This document shows positions 53,009 through 62,000 of a stretch of 64,000 nt of DNA, one piece after another. Position numbers and translations under genes: made by a program. Positions within the stretch are counted from its first letter, which is position 1, and each line of letters begins with the position of its first letter. Location: NCBI GenBank assembly GCA_002361625.1, contig DETL01000014.1:94235-158234 (forward strand). Reading direction: 5' to 3'. The notes under the pieces were generated by a model. The model saw nothing but the letters and a program-made list of their open reading frames with translations, made no database searches and had not been told where the DNA came from. The DNA comes from Bacteroidales bacterium UBA3289 (GTDB lineage Bacteria > Bacteroidota > Bacteroidia > Bacteroidales > UBA932).

Positions 53009-53746
53009 GTCTTTGTCCCTTTCCGAACAGAGACCCTTTGTTAAACATCGCAAAATCGTTGCTTTATCGTCATGTCTTTGTCCGGTTGGGGACATAGGCC
53101 CTACGCCAAACGTCAGAGCGTCAATGCTTTACGCTCGCGTCTTTGTCCCGTCTGGAACATAGACCTCTCGTTCAACCTCTCAAAACCAATGCTTTCCCGC
53201 CATGTCTGTGTCCCGCTGGGGACATAGACCCCACGCCAAACGTCAGAGCGTCAATGTTTTACGTTCATGTCTGTGTCCCGCTGGGGACATAGACCCCACG
53301 CCAAACGTCAGAGCGTCAATGTTTTACGTTCACGTCTTTGTCCCGTCTGGAACATAGACATCTCGTTAAACCTCTCAAAACCAATGCTTTCCCGCCATGT
53401 CTGTGTCCCGTTGGGGACATAGACCCCACGCCAAACGTCAGAGCGTCAATGTTTTACGCTCGCGTCTTTGTCCCGTCTGGAACATCGACCTCTCGTTAAA
53501 CTTCTCAAAATCAACGCTTTCCCGTCATGTCTGTGTCCCGCTGGGGACATAGACCCCACGCCAAACGTCAGAGCGTCAATGTTTTACGTTCACGTCTTTG
53601 TCCCGTCTGGAACATAGACCTCTCGTTAAACCTCTCAAAACCAATGCTCTACTGTCATGTCTGTGTCCCGCTGGGGACATAGACCCTTCATTCAGCGTTT
53701 CTGTATCAAGGTTTTATGCTAGTGTCTGTGCCCCCAAAGGGTCTTC
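53009..53746. repeat. 65-bp-period palindromic repeat array (12 units) between nanM and GH20
   Basis: Units begin at 53009, 53074, 53139 and every 65 bp thereafter to 53724 with no slippage; the last is truncated by the nanM stop. Each starts with an imperfect palindrome: arms GTCTGTGTCCC and GGGACATAGAC around a 4-nt loop in type B, and GTCTTTGTCCC with GGAACATAGAC in type A. The 39-bp remainder has two versions: A (TCTCGTTAAACCTCTCAAAA...) and B (CCACGCCAAACGTCAGAGCG...). The order is A-B-A-B-B-A-B-A-B-A-B'-end, so the higher-order unit is mostly 130 bp. No open frame is kept, since 65 is not a multiple of 3. This fills the 743-bp gap; nothing else is seen in it. Confidence 0.95.
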
Positions 53747-54985
53747 TTACCAGGCGAGGGAGAAGATCCGGGGGCTGCGGACGCCGGGCTTGAGCTCGCC
53801 GCCGGCGACGTAGATAGAGCCGTGACCAGGAGCGGAGGCTGCCGGGCGGACAGCGACGCCGGGGCCGGCAAGCGCGCAGGCAGGAACGGTGCCAAGGCGG
53901 GTCCATGCGCCCGAGGTGGCGACGCACCCCGCAGCATCACCCGACGCAGCTCCCGTGCCGATGGTGTCAGCTTTTCCCGCAGCACCTTCCGAAACAGCTC
54001 CTGTGCCGATGGACCCGGAATCTCCTGCAACATCACCCGAAACGGTTCCTGTGTCGATGGTGTCATCCGCCGCGGTGGGATCGAAGGCGAAAACGTCCTG
54101 ACGGAACTGATATTCAGCCGGTTCCTTGGAGAGGTAGGGGATGCGGTCTTCCGGAGTGTTGTGCAGGGCGCGGGCGAAGATGGCGCGGTTCACGCCGCCC
54201 ACGACGACCAGGCGACCGTCGGGAAGGGTCGCGCCGGTGGCGCCGACGAAGGTGCCGTCATCAGGGATGGCGGGGGCGGCCTTCCAGAGAGAGTCCTTCG
54301 CTACGCTAGGAATGGCAGTCAGGTCCATCACGATCCCGCGATCCGAAACTTCCAGGGTTTCTGGGTTGAAACCGCCCCAGACGTAGAGCTTGCCGGCCGA
54401 GGCAAAGGCCACGGGCTGGACCAGGGGTTCGGGAAGATCGGCTATCTTACTCCATTCATAAATGCCAATCCTACAGGCATATACGCCCGTCGTTCCTACG
54501 CCGCCGACCAGATACAGGTTTTCGCCGTCGCGGGTCCAGCCGCATTGTTCCATGGGCACGGGAAGCTGAGGCAAAGTACGGAGCACCGCCTTGCCGTAGC
54601 TCAACCGGAGTTCATACACTTTATCGGTCGTGACACCGCAGACGTTGCCGCCCGCCAGCACCAGTGCACTGTCCACCGCAAAGGTGGCCCCATACGCCGT
54701 GGAATCCGGAAGGACTCCGGCATGGACCCACTTGCGGCCGTGCGGGGCCTTGGCCCAGATATCGGCATACACCCGTTTGGCGCCTCCATCAAGGAGGCTT
54801 TTGTCCGGGAAATTCGCGCCCCCGGCCACCACCAGCACATCCTGGATGGTCCCGCAGAACGGCGCAGACACCCCCTTCGCATACGCGGCGTCGGGGATGG
54901 CTTTCAAATCGGTTACTTTCATCGTTTCCGTGTTACAGGCGGCCAGGCACAGGGCCAAGGCCGCCATGTGGGCAATTCGTTTCAT
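53747..54985 (-). CDS. nanM: N-acetylneuraminate epimerase-like kelch protein
   Basis: A 412-residue lipoprotein (MKRIAHMAALALCLAAC) of the cyclically permuted mutarotase / NanM family, a six-bladed kelch propeller that speeds alpha-to-beta conversion of released Neu5Ac. Kelch motifs include VVAGGANFPDKSLLDGG, LVLAGGNVCG, YLVGGVGTTGVYAC, LYVWGGFNPET, LVVVGGVNRAIF and IYVAGGELKPGVRSPRIFSL. The blade before last holds an extra about 48 residues from a 3 x 48-bp repeat. A REP-like 27-mer lies in frame at 54291-54317. Start is at MKRIAHM (54985). Confidence 0.88.
   Translation of the reverse strand: MKRIAHMAALALCLAACNTETMKVTDLKAIPDAAYAKGVSAPFCGTIQDVLVVAGGANFPDKSLLDGGAKRVYADIWAKAPHGRKWVHAGVLPDSTAYGATFAVDSALVLAGGNVCGVTTDKVYELRLSYGKAVLRTLPQLPVPMEQCGWTRDGENLYLVGGVGTTGVYACRIGIYEWSKIADLPEPLVQPVAFASAGKLYVWGGFNPETLEVSDRGIVMDLTAIPSVAKDSLWKAAPAIPDDGTFVGATGATLPDGRLVVVGGVNRAIFARALHNTPEDRIPYLSKEPAEYQFRQDVFAFDPTAADDTIDTGTVSGDVAGDSGSIGTGAVSEGAAGKADTIGTGAASGDAAGCVATSGAWTRLGTVPACALAGPGVAVRPAASAPGHGSIYVAGGELKPGVRSPRIFSLAW
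53921..54064 (-). repeat. Three in-frame 48-bp tandem repeats in nanM
   Basis: On the minus strand units run 54064-54017, 54016-53969 and 53968-53921. Their translations are DTIDTGTVSGDVAGDS, GSIGTGAVSEGAAGKA and DTIGTGAASGDAAGCV. The unit is 16 codons, so the frame is kept. The Gly/Ala/Asp-rich loop is not a normal kelch element. Confidence 0.85.
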
Positions 54986-55000
54986 CCGTTTATCGGTTCT

Positions 55001-55133
55001 CGTCCTCAAAAACAGGCATTTTTGAGGACGAAGTGTTCATTTTGCGCTACTCATCCTCAAATAAGGTCGATTTTGAGGACGAAACAGATTCCTTCGCTTC
55101 GCTCGGAATGACAAGGTCCTTCACTCGAAATGA
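55001..55133. repeat. Palindromes and REP-like element upstream of nanM
   Basis: Two hairpin-forming repeats share a TCCTCAAA/TTTGAGGA core: 55001-55030 (12-bp perfect arms CGTCCTCAAAAA, 6-nt loop) and 55054-55079. They are followed by GATTCCTTCGCTTCGCTCGG and AATGACA (55087-55113) and a second AATGACA (55128-55134). The first palindrome ends 15 bp before the nanM ATG. The rest of the 217-bp gap (55134-55202) is C/G-rich with no gene. Confidence 0.75.
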
Positions 55134-55202
55134 CAGCCCCCCGCCCGTCCTCCGGCAAGCTCAGGAACCGTCGGGGATGGCGAAACCGGGGGGGGACAAG
55201 CG

Positions 55203-56378
55203 TCACCCCAGGATTTCGTCATACAGCGCGGCGGCCTTGAGCATCATGCGGGGGATGTGGAAGGGGCCTTTGAAGAGGTTGCCCTTCGCCGGCTGGGCGA
55301 CGGTGCCGTCGCGGTGGAGGTAGCCGTACCATTCGCCGTACTGCTCGTCCGGGAAGACGCGGTAGGCGTAGTCGAACGCCTTCTTGTGCATCTCCAGGTA
55401 CTTGTCATCGCCCGTGGCCTGGTAGGCGTACAGACCCGCCAGGATGGTCTCGCACTGGGGCCACCAGAACTTCATGTCCTGGGAGTAGTCCTGCGGCGGG
55501 AAGCCCTTGCAGTCACGGAAGTTGATCATGCCGCCATACTCCTCGTCCCAGCCCCATTTCCAGGCCCAGTCGATGATGGTCGTGCCCATCTTCACGAGGT
55601 CCGGATCCCAGCCGCGGCTCTTCGCGATGTCCAGGATGAACCAGCCCGTCTCCATGCAGTGGCCCGGGTTGATGACGCGCCCGGCGAGGGTGTCGATGAA
55701 CTCACCGTTGGGCCCCACCATTTCCAGGATGGACCCGAACTCCGGCTTCATGAAGTACTTCTTCAACTCACGGATGCTCTTGTCGATCTGCTCGTCCAGC
55801 ACCGGGTCGTCGGAGACCTGCTTCAAGACGTTCGCCACATTGATGAGCATCATCGTGATGGAGTGCCCGCGGGCCTCGAAGTCGAACTTGGGCGGAAGGA
55901 ATCCGGGCTCTGCAAGCATCCACTGGATCTTCTTGAACAGCGCCACGGCCTTTTCGGCATACTCGGGATCCTCGGCAGCCAGGCTGTACTCCGCCATCGC
56001 GATGGCCGCGAAGCACTCGGAGAACACGTACCGGCGCTTCTGCACCGGCTTGCCGTCGGCCGTCACCGCAAAGTACATGTGGCCGTCCTTGTCGAAGCAA
56101 TGCGCCTCGATGAAGTCGATGGCCGACGCTGCCGCATCCAGGCATTCCTCGCTCCCGAGCTGGATCGCCGCCAGGGAAGCGATATAGCCCCACCGGCCCT
56201 GGAACCAGACGGACTTCGTGGTGTCCATCAGGGTTCCGTCGCGGTCCAGGCAGGTGAAAATGCCGCCGTTTTCCTTGTCCAGGCCATTCTCCAGCCAGAA
56301 GGGAAGGATATCGGCGACGATGTCCATGCCGACGCGCTGCCGGCACGAACGCAAATACTCAATCTGTTCAGTAGTCAT
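55203..56378 (-). CDS. N-acylglucosamine 2-epimerase (ManNAc to GlcNAc)
   Basis: A 391-residue cytoplasmic AGE/renin-binding-protein family enzyme with an (alpha/alpha)6 barrel. Motifs are WLENGLDKENGGIFTCLDRDGTLMDTTKSVWFQGRWGYIAS, NPGHCMETGWFILDIAKSRG, KFWWPQCETILAGLYAYQATG and the end MLKAAALYDEILG. It converts ManNAc from the lyase to GlcNAc, as in the Bacteroides nan pathway. The length is normal. It starts 3 bp after the nanA stop. Confidence 0.95.
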   Translation of the reverse strand: MTTEQIEYLRSCRQRVGMDIVADILPFWLENGLDKENGGIFTCLDRDGTLMDTTKSVWFQGRWGYIASLAAIQLGSEECLDAAASAIDFIEAHCFDKDGHMYFAVTADGKPVQKRRYVFSECFAAIAMAEYSLAAEDPEYAEKAVALFKKIQWMLAEPGFLPPKFDFEARGHSITMMLINVANVLKQVSDDPVLDEQIDKSIRELKKYFMKPEFGSILEMVGPNGEFIDTLAGRVINPGHCMETGWFILDIAKSRGWDPDLVKMGTTIIDWAWKWGWDEEYGGMINFRDCKGFPPQDYSQDMKFWWPQCETILAGLYAYQATGDDKYLEMHKKAFDYAYRVFPDEQYGEWYGYLHRDGTVAQPAKGNLFKGPFHIPRMMLKAAALYDEILG

Positions 56379-56381
56379 AGT

Positions 56382-57299
56382 TTAGAAACGATTGCAACGC
56401 TCAAAGAAATGGATCGCCTCCAGCTGGCGCTTGAGCTCCACCTCCTCCTCGTCAGTCACATTGCGGAACGGGACCCGGTTGGGACCGAGGTCCAGGCCGA
56501 TGAGCTTCATGATCCGCTTGCCTCCCACGATGTTGCCGCGGAAGTTGCAGATCACGTTGATGACCTCCTGCGAGAAGTTCTGCAGCTCGCGGGCCTTCTC
56601 CAGGTCACCCGCCGCCCAGGCCTCGCCGATGGCAACCTGTTCGCGGCCGTTGTAGTTGGTCGTACCGCAGATGCCGCCCTGGGCTCCGCCCATCGCGAGG
56701 GACGGGAGATACGTCTCGTCCTGGCCGTGCAGCATGTCGAACTTGCCGCCGGCGTACAGCCGGCACTGGTTGTATTCGTACAGGCTCTCGAAGGTGTACT
56801 TGATGCCCGCGAAGTTCGGGATGCGCCCGTCCACGGCCTTCAGGAAGTCCAGCATGGGCAGGAACGCGCCGTTGAAGGCAGGGATGTGGTAGTAGTAGAA
56901 CGGCAGTTCCGGAGCGGCCGCGGCGATGGCCTCGCAGTACTTCACGAGCTCCTCGATCCGGCCGATCTTCGGGAACGGCGGCGCCATGGACCCGATGCCC
57001 CAGGCACCGATGGAAGCGGCGTGCTTCGCCAGTTCGACGGATTCCCGCAGGCAGCAGCTGCCCACATGGACGATCACCTTGAACCCGGCCGGCACGGCGG
57101 CCATCCAGGCCTCCGCCAGCTGTTTCCGCTCATCCGGTGTAAGCATGTATCCCTCGCCGGAGGAACCGTTGATGAACACGCCCTTGAGACCGTTTTTCGC
57201 GAGCATCGCGGCATACGCCGGAATGGGCTCCAGGTTGATATCCCCATTGGGTTTCATGGGGGTGAAAGGTGCGTCGATAAGACCGATGATTTTTTCCAT
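56382..57299 (-). CDS. nanA: N-acetylneuraminate lyase
   Basis: A 305-residue cytoplasmic aldolase splitting Neu5Ac into ManNAc and pyruvate, in the DHDPS/NAL TIM-barrel family. GVFINGSSGEGYMLTPDERKQLAE carries the pyruvate-binding GSxGE motif, LPFYYYHIPAFNG the catalytic Tyr, and FAGIKYTFESLYEYNQC the Schiff-base Lys near residue 166. The IPAFNG motif and its neighbours favour lyase over DHDPS. Start is at MEKIIG (57299). It lies after a strong hairpin that separates it from SusD4. Confidence 0.95.
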   Translation of the reverse strand: MEKIIGLIDAPFTPMKPNGDINLEPIPAYAAMLAKNGLKGVFINGSSGEGYMLTPDERKQLAEAWMAAVPAGFKVIVHVGSCCLRESVELAKHAASIGAWGIGSMAPPFPKIGRIEELVKYCEAIAAAAPELPFYYYHIPAFNGAFLPMLDFLKAVDGRIPNFAGIKYTFESLYEYNQCRLYAGGKFDMLHGQDETYLPSLAMGGAQGGICGTTNYNGREQVAIGEAWAAGDLEKARELQNFSQEVINVICNFRGNIVGGKRIMKLIGLDLGPNRVPFRNVTDEEEVELKRQLEAIHFFERCNRF

Positions 57300-57321
57300 T
57301 TGCATTCAGGTTTAGTGTTTG

Positions 57322-57355
57322 AAAAAAGGGGCGGCGGTGTCTGCCGCCGCCCCTT
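57322..57355 (-). terminator. Intercistronic terminator/attenuator between SusD4 and nanA
   Basis: On the minus strand a perfect 12-bp GC stem (AAGGGGCGGCGG with its complement) and 6-nt loop are followed by TTTTTT. It lies 20 bp after the SusD4 stop and 22 bp before the nanA start. Because no promoter of the usual type is visible between it and nanA, partial read-through is likely. Confidence 0.88.
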
Positions 57356-57375
57356 CATTGAAAGTCAACGCGGGA

Positions 57376-58983
57376 TCAATAGCCCGGATTCTGCTGGTCG
57401 ATGCCGTTCGCGGGATCGTAGATGAGCTTGTCGCCGTTCTTGACGTTCACGTCGATGGGCCACAGGAGCTTATACTTCTCGCTGGAGGAAAGGACCGGCG
57501 TCGCGGTACCGCCGAGCGTCTCGGGATAAGCCGCAGCAGCACTGAAGGCCAGCGGGTTGCCGGAGGCGTCGTGCATGCGGACGAGGTCGAACCAGCGGGT
57601 GCCCTCACCCACGAGCTCCTTGTCGCGCTCCCGGAGGATGGCGAGTTCGGTCGTGGCGAAATCGGCAGACTTGAACTCCACTTCGCTGGAGTAGTTGGAA
57701 CCATAGGCGCGCTTGCGGATCTGGTTGATGTAGTTCGCGGCGGCACCCTGGTTGCCCAGACCGTTCTCCACCTCGGCCATCATCAGGATCGCGTCGGAGA
57801 GACGGAAGATGATGACGTCGGAATCATAGTAGCGGTTGGAACCCTCGGTGTGGCCCATGTACTTGAGCATCGCGGAGCCGAACACGCGGTCGGCCGGATC
57901 GGCGGAGGAGTAGCACTCGTGGAAGGTCGCAGCGCGGCGCTGGTCGGTCTTGTCGTAGGACTTGACGAAGGACTCGATGTACTCGTCGCGGTGCATGCCG
58001 CCGCCCTTGAGGTCGAGCGGGTCGCCCAGGAGGTTGCCGTCCTCATCGTAGAAGGAGTTGCACCAGATGGCGGCCTGGTACACGAACTGGGTACCGGCGT
58101 TGGTGGTTTCGTCCTTGCTGAAGAACAGGGCGAGGATCTCTTCCTTGTTGCCCTTGTTGCCGGCGCTGAAAATGGAAGCGTAGTCGTCCAGGAGCTGGAA
58201 AGGACCGCCGAGGACGTTCTGCAGGGCAGACTTCGCGGTGTTCAGGTCGGCAGCGCCGGTGGCGGTGAACTTGCCGATGCCGTCGTCGGTCGTGACCTTC
58301 GCGGCCCAGAGGTAGATCTGCGCCTTGAGCATCTCGGTGGCATAGTAGCTCCACTCGTGCGGGTCGAAGCTGCGGTCGGAACCGAAGGCGGTCTCGGAGC
58401 GGCCGATTTCCTCCTTCAGGAAGGCCATGATGTCGGCAGCGCCGGAGCGGGCCTTGTAGTACTCGTCCAGCTGGTTGGTCTTGAACAGGACCACGTCTTC
58501 CTCCAGCGGAACGCCGCCGTAGGTGCGGTAGAGCATGAAATAGTAGTACGCGCGGATACCGTAGGCGCGGGCGAGCCAGTAGTTGCGGCCGCTCTCGTCA
58601 AAGAATTCGCAGTGGTCGCGGACCTGCTCGATGAAGTTGTTCACCTGGAGGATCCGGCCGTAGTAGCCGGCCCAGTTGGAAACGCCGGTGTCGTCCTTGG
58701 AGAGGGCGTTGCGGGCGATGGTCTGGTAGGACGTGGACACGCCCTCGATGGTCGCATTCTGCTTGAGGGTGCCGCCACGGACCTCACCCAGCACGAAGGG
58801 ATAGTTGTACATCCCGCGCATGTGGGTCATCAGACCGTAGTATTCACTCTCGACCTGCGCTTCGTTCTGCCAGTAGTTACCGGACGCAGCGAAGTCGATC
58901 GGGCTCAGATCCAGGGCGTTGCAGCCGCTGAAGGCAACGATGCCCGAAACGGCGATGGCGATATAGGAAAATATCTTTTTCAT
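57376..58983 (-). CDS. SusD/RagB-family lipoprotein (SusD4)
   Basis: A 535-residue SusD protein: lipobox VAFSGCNALDLSPIDFAASGNYW, IRAYYYFMLYRTYGGVPLEEDVV, DAILMMAEVENGLGNQGAAANYINQIRKRAYG and AILRERDKELVGEGTRWFDLVRM are all textbook. It binds the glycan at the cell surface with SusC4. It begins 20 bp after SusC4. In the sialic-acid locus it likely takes up sialylated or N-acetylhexosamine oligosaccharides. Confidence 0.95.
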   Translation of the reverse strand: MKKIFSYIAIAVSGIVAFSGCNALDLSPIDFAASGNYWQNEAQVESEYYGLMTHMRGMYNYPFVLGEVRGGTLKQNATIEGVSTSYQTIARNALSKDDTGVSNWAGYYGRILQVNNFIEQVRDHCEFFDESGRNYWLARAYGIRAYYYFMLYRTYGGVPLEEDVVLFKTNQLDEYYKARSGAADIMAFLKEEIGRSETAFGSDRSFDPHEWSYYATEMLKAQIYLWAAKVTTDDGIGKFTATGAADLNTAKSALQNVLGGPFQLLDDYASIFSAGNKGNKEEILALFFSKDETTNAGTQFVYQAAIWCNSFYDEDGNLLGDPLDLKGGGMHRDEYIESFVKSYDKTDQRRAATFHECYSSADPADRVFGSAMLKYMGHTEGSNRYYDSDVIIFRLSDAILMMAEVENGLGNQGAAANYINQIRKRAYGSNYSSEVEFKSADFATTELAILRERDKELVGEGTRWFDLVRMHDASGNPLAFSAAAAYPETLGGTATPVLSSSEKYKLLWPIDVNVKNGDKLIYDPANGIDQQNPGY

Positions 58984-59003
58984 GATGTGTCGCTGGATTA
59001 GGA

Positions 59004-62000
59004 TTAGAAGGTAAGGTTGACACCGAAGATGACCGTGCGCGGCAGGGAGTAGGCACCCCAGTTGTCGGCACCGTATTCAGGAGAGCACAGGAGCTTGGCC
59101 TTGGTGATGTAGCCGAGGTTCTGACCGGAGACGAACACGTTCACGCGCTGCATGTGGATCGCGTTGGTGAGATTCTTCGGAAGGTCGTAGCCCAGGGTGA
59201 TCTCGCGGATGGCGAGGTAGGAAGCGTCGTACACGAACATGGAGGTGTTGTCGTGGTAGTAGTTGCGCTTACCGAGCTGGTCGGCCCAGTAGTACATCGG
59301 GTACTTGCCTTCGCCGGTCTCCGGGTTGAAGGATTCGCGGGTCTGGACGAGGGTGTTGAAGGTGCCCTGCATGTTACCCATGAACCAAGGAGTGACGCCG
59401 TCGAAGACCTTGTGGCCGAGGGCGTAGTCGAAGCGGCCGCTGAGGGTCAGGCCCTTCCAGGAAGCGTTGGCATTGAAACCGCCGGTCCACTTGGGAACGG
59501 TGTTGCCGAGCTTCACACGGTCGTAGTTGTCGATCTTGCCGTCACCGTTGACGTCCTTCCACTTCGTATCACCGGGCTGGATGGGAAGGCCAGCCTTCTT
59601 CTCCGCGTCGGAGAGCGCATCCCAGGCCTTCGGGCCGTAGAGGTGGATGGAGGAAGAGGCCCAGCCGGCCGTGGACTCGTCCACGAGGTTGCCGGGGATC
59701 TCGTCGTAGCTGCGGTAGATGCCTTCCGCGACGAAGCCGTAGAGGTCGCCCGGAGTCTGGCCTTCCTGGTAGCCGCCCACCCAGATGAGATCACCCGTGT
59801 TGGGATCGTAGCACTGGAACGCGTTCTGGCGGTTGTTCTCCAAGCCGTTGAACGGGAGCTTGATGATCTTGTTGCGGTTGTAGGCACCGTTCAGGCCCAG
59901 ATTCACCTTCCAGTCGCGCGTATTCACGAGACGGGCGCTGATCTCGAACTCGACACCCTGGTTCTGGACCTCGCCGTTGTTGGAGAGGATGCCGGATACA
60001 CCCGTGTGGGTGGGAACCGTGACCTGGGCGATCTTGTCGGCCGTGTGGCGGTTGTAGTAGGTGATGTTCGTGTTCAGGCGGTTCTGGAAGAAGCTCATGT
60101 CCAGACCCACTTCGTATGTCCAGGACTTCTCCCAGCGGAGGGCCGGATTCGGAAGGGTGGAGAGGAGGATGGTCTTGTTGCCGTTGTACTCGGTCTGAGA
60201 ACCGTAGGCACCCTGGAGGGTGTAGTTGCCGATGGCGTTGGAGCCGGACATCGGAATGTTGCCGTTGGCGCCGTAGGACATGCGGAGCTTGGCGAAGGAA
60301 ATGACGTCGCGGGTGTTCGCCATGAAATCCTCCTTGGAGAAGACCCAACCGGCGGAAATGCCCGGGAAGAAGCCCCAGCGGTTGTCCAGCAGGCGGGAGT
60401 AGCCGTCATACCGGGCGACCAGGGAGAGGAGGTACTTCGCATCGTAGTCGTAGTCCAACTTGCCGAAGAAGGAAAGGATCCGGTTCTGGTTGTGCCAGGA
60501 GTCGATGTCGCGGGTGTCCTTGTCGGCGTAGGAAAGATCCTGGAAGTCGTCGGTCGGAGCGTTGTAGCCGTAGGCGTTGAAGCCCTTGGAGCCCTGGTCC
60601 AGATACTCGACACCGAGCATCGCGGTGACGTTGTGGTACTCGGCGAAGGTGTTGTTGAAGTTCAGGATGCCGTTGTAGGTCTGGTTGAGGTTCCGGTTGT
60701 AGTAGTCGTAGGACTCGCGGGAACGGTACCAGTTGTTCGGGCCGCGGAGATAGTCGCGCATGAAGTACTCCTGCTTTGTGTCCTCATAGTACCAGCTGGC
60801 GCTGGCCTTGAAGTTGAGCCAAGGGGCGAAGATGACCGTGAAGGTCTGGTTCATGTTGAACTTGTCCGTGTTGTAGTCGTAGGTGCGGTACGGGTTGGAC
60901 AGGGCCACGGCGGAGTCCTGGATGTTGCCGCGCGGGCTCGGGTTGTACTCGCCGTCGGTATTGTACACGCGGAAGGTGGGCGGCAGGGACAGGGCGCGCG
61001 CAAAGTAGTTGCGGTGGCTGTTGCCGTTCTTGATCGGGGTCCACGTGTTGTGGGAGAAGTTGAACGAGGAGCTGGAGTGCAGCCAGCGGCGGATCTTGTA
61101 GTCGCCGTTGAACACGAAGGAAATCCGGTTGTAGTCGTTGTCCAGGGCGTTACCCTCGGAACGGTTGTAACCGATGGAGGCATAGTAGGAACCCTTGTCG
61201 TTGCCGCCCTGGAAGTCCACGCCGTAGTCCTGCGAGAAGGCCGGGGACTTGAAGTTCAGGTCGGACACGGTCTCGCCCTGCCAGAACACCATCTTGCCGC
61301 CATAGACCGGGTCCACCATTTCGCCCCAGCGCGGGTCGGAAAGGAGGGAGGAATAGGCGCCGGTGGAGTTGTCGAGCACACCCCAGAGGGCGCGGTTGCT
61401 CACGCGGCCGTTGAGCGGGGTCTTGCCGTCGCTGTCATAATAAAGGTTGCCGGTACCGTAAGGCTGGACACCGGTGAGGGAGCCCATTGAGGCGAAACCG
61501 CGCCAGGAGCCGTCGGAGAGCTTCGCCACTTCGGCGCCACGCTTGTAGGACATACGCATGTACCAGAGGTACTCGTCGGAAGGGAGGAACTCGTACGGCG
61601 TATGGAAGTAGTTGGCTGAGAACTTCGCGCGCACGTTGATGGCGCTGTAGCCTTCCTTGCCGCGCTTGGTGGTCACGAGGACCACGCCGTTCGCCGCACG
61701 GGCACCGTAGATGGCGGTCGCACCGGCGTCCTTGAGGACTTCGATGGACTCGATGTCGTTCGGGTTGATGTCACCGAGGCTGGAACGCTGGGCACCGTCG
61801 ATGATGATGAGCGGGGAACCGGAACCGTCGAGGTCGGTACCGCCGCGGAGAACCATCGTCGGAGTGGCGCCCGGGTCACCGGAGGTCTGCCGGACGGAGA
61901 GGCCGGCGACGGCACCGGAGAGGGCCTGGGCCGGGTTCGTATGCATACCGGAGGCGAGGACGTCCTCCTTGACGGAGGAGATGGAGTTCGTCACCTTCGT

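Noticed and set aside
53009..53746. CRISPR array
   Set aside because: The 65-bp period with a 26-bp palindrome looks like repeat plus spacer, but the 39-bp intervals are only two recurring sequences, not unique spacers, and no cas gene is near.
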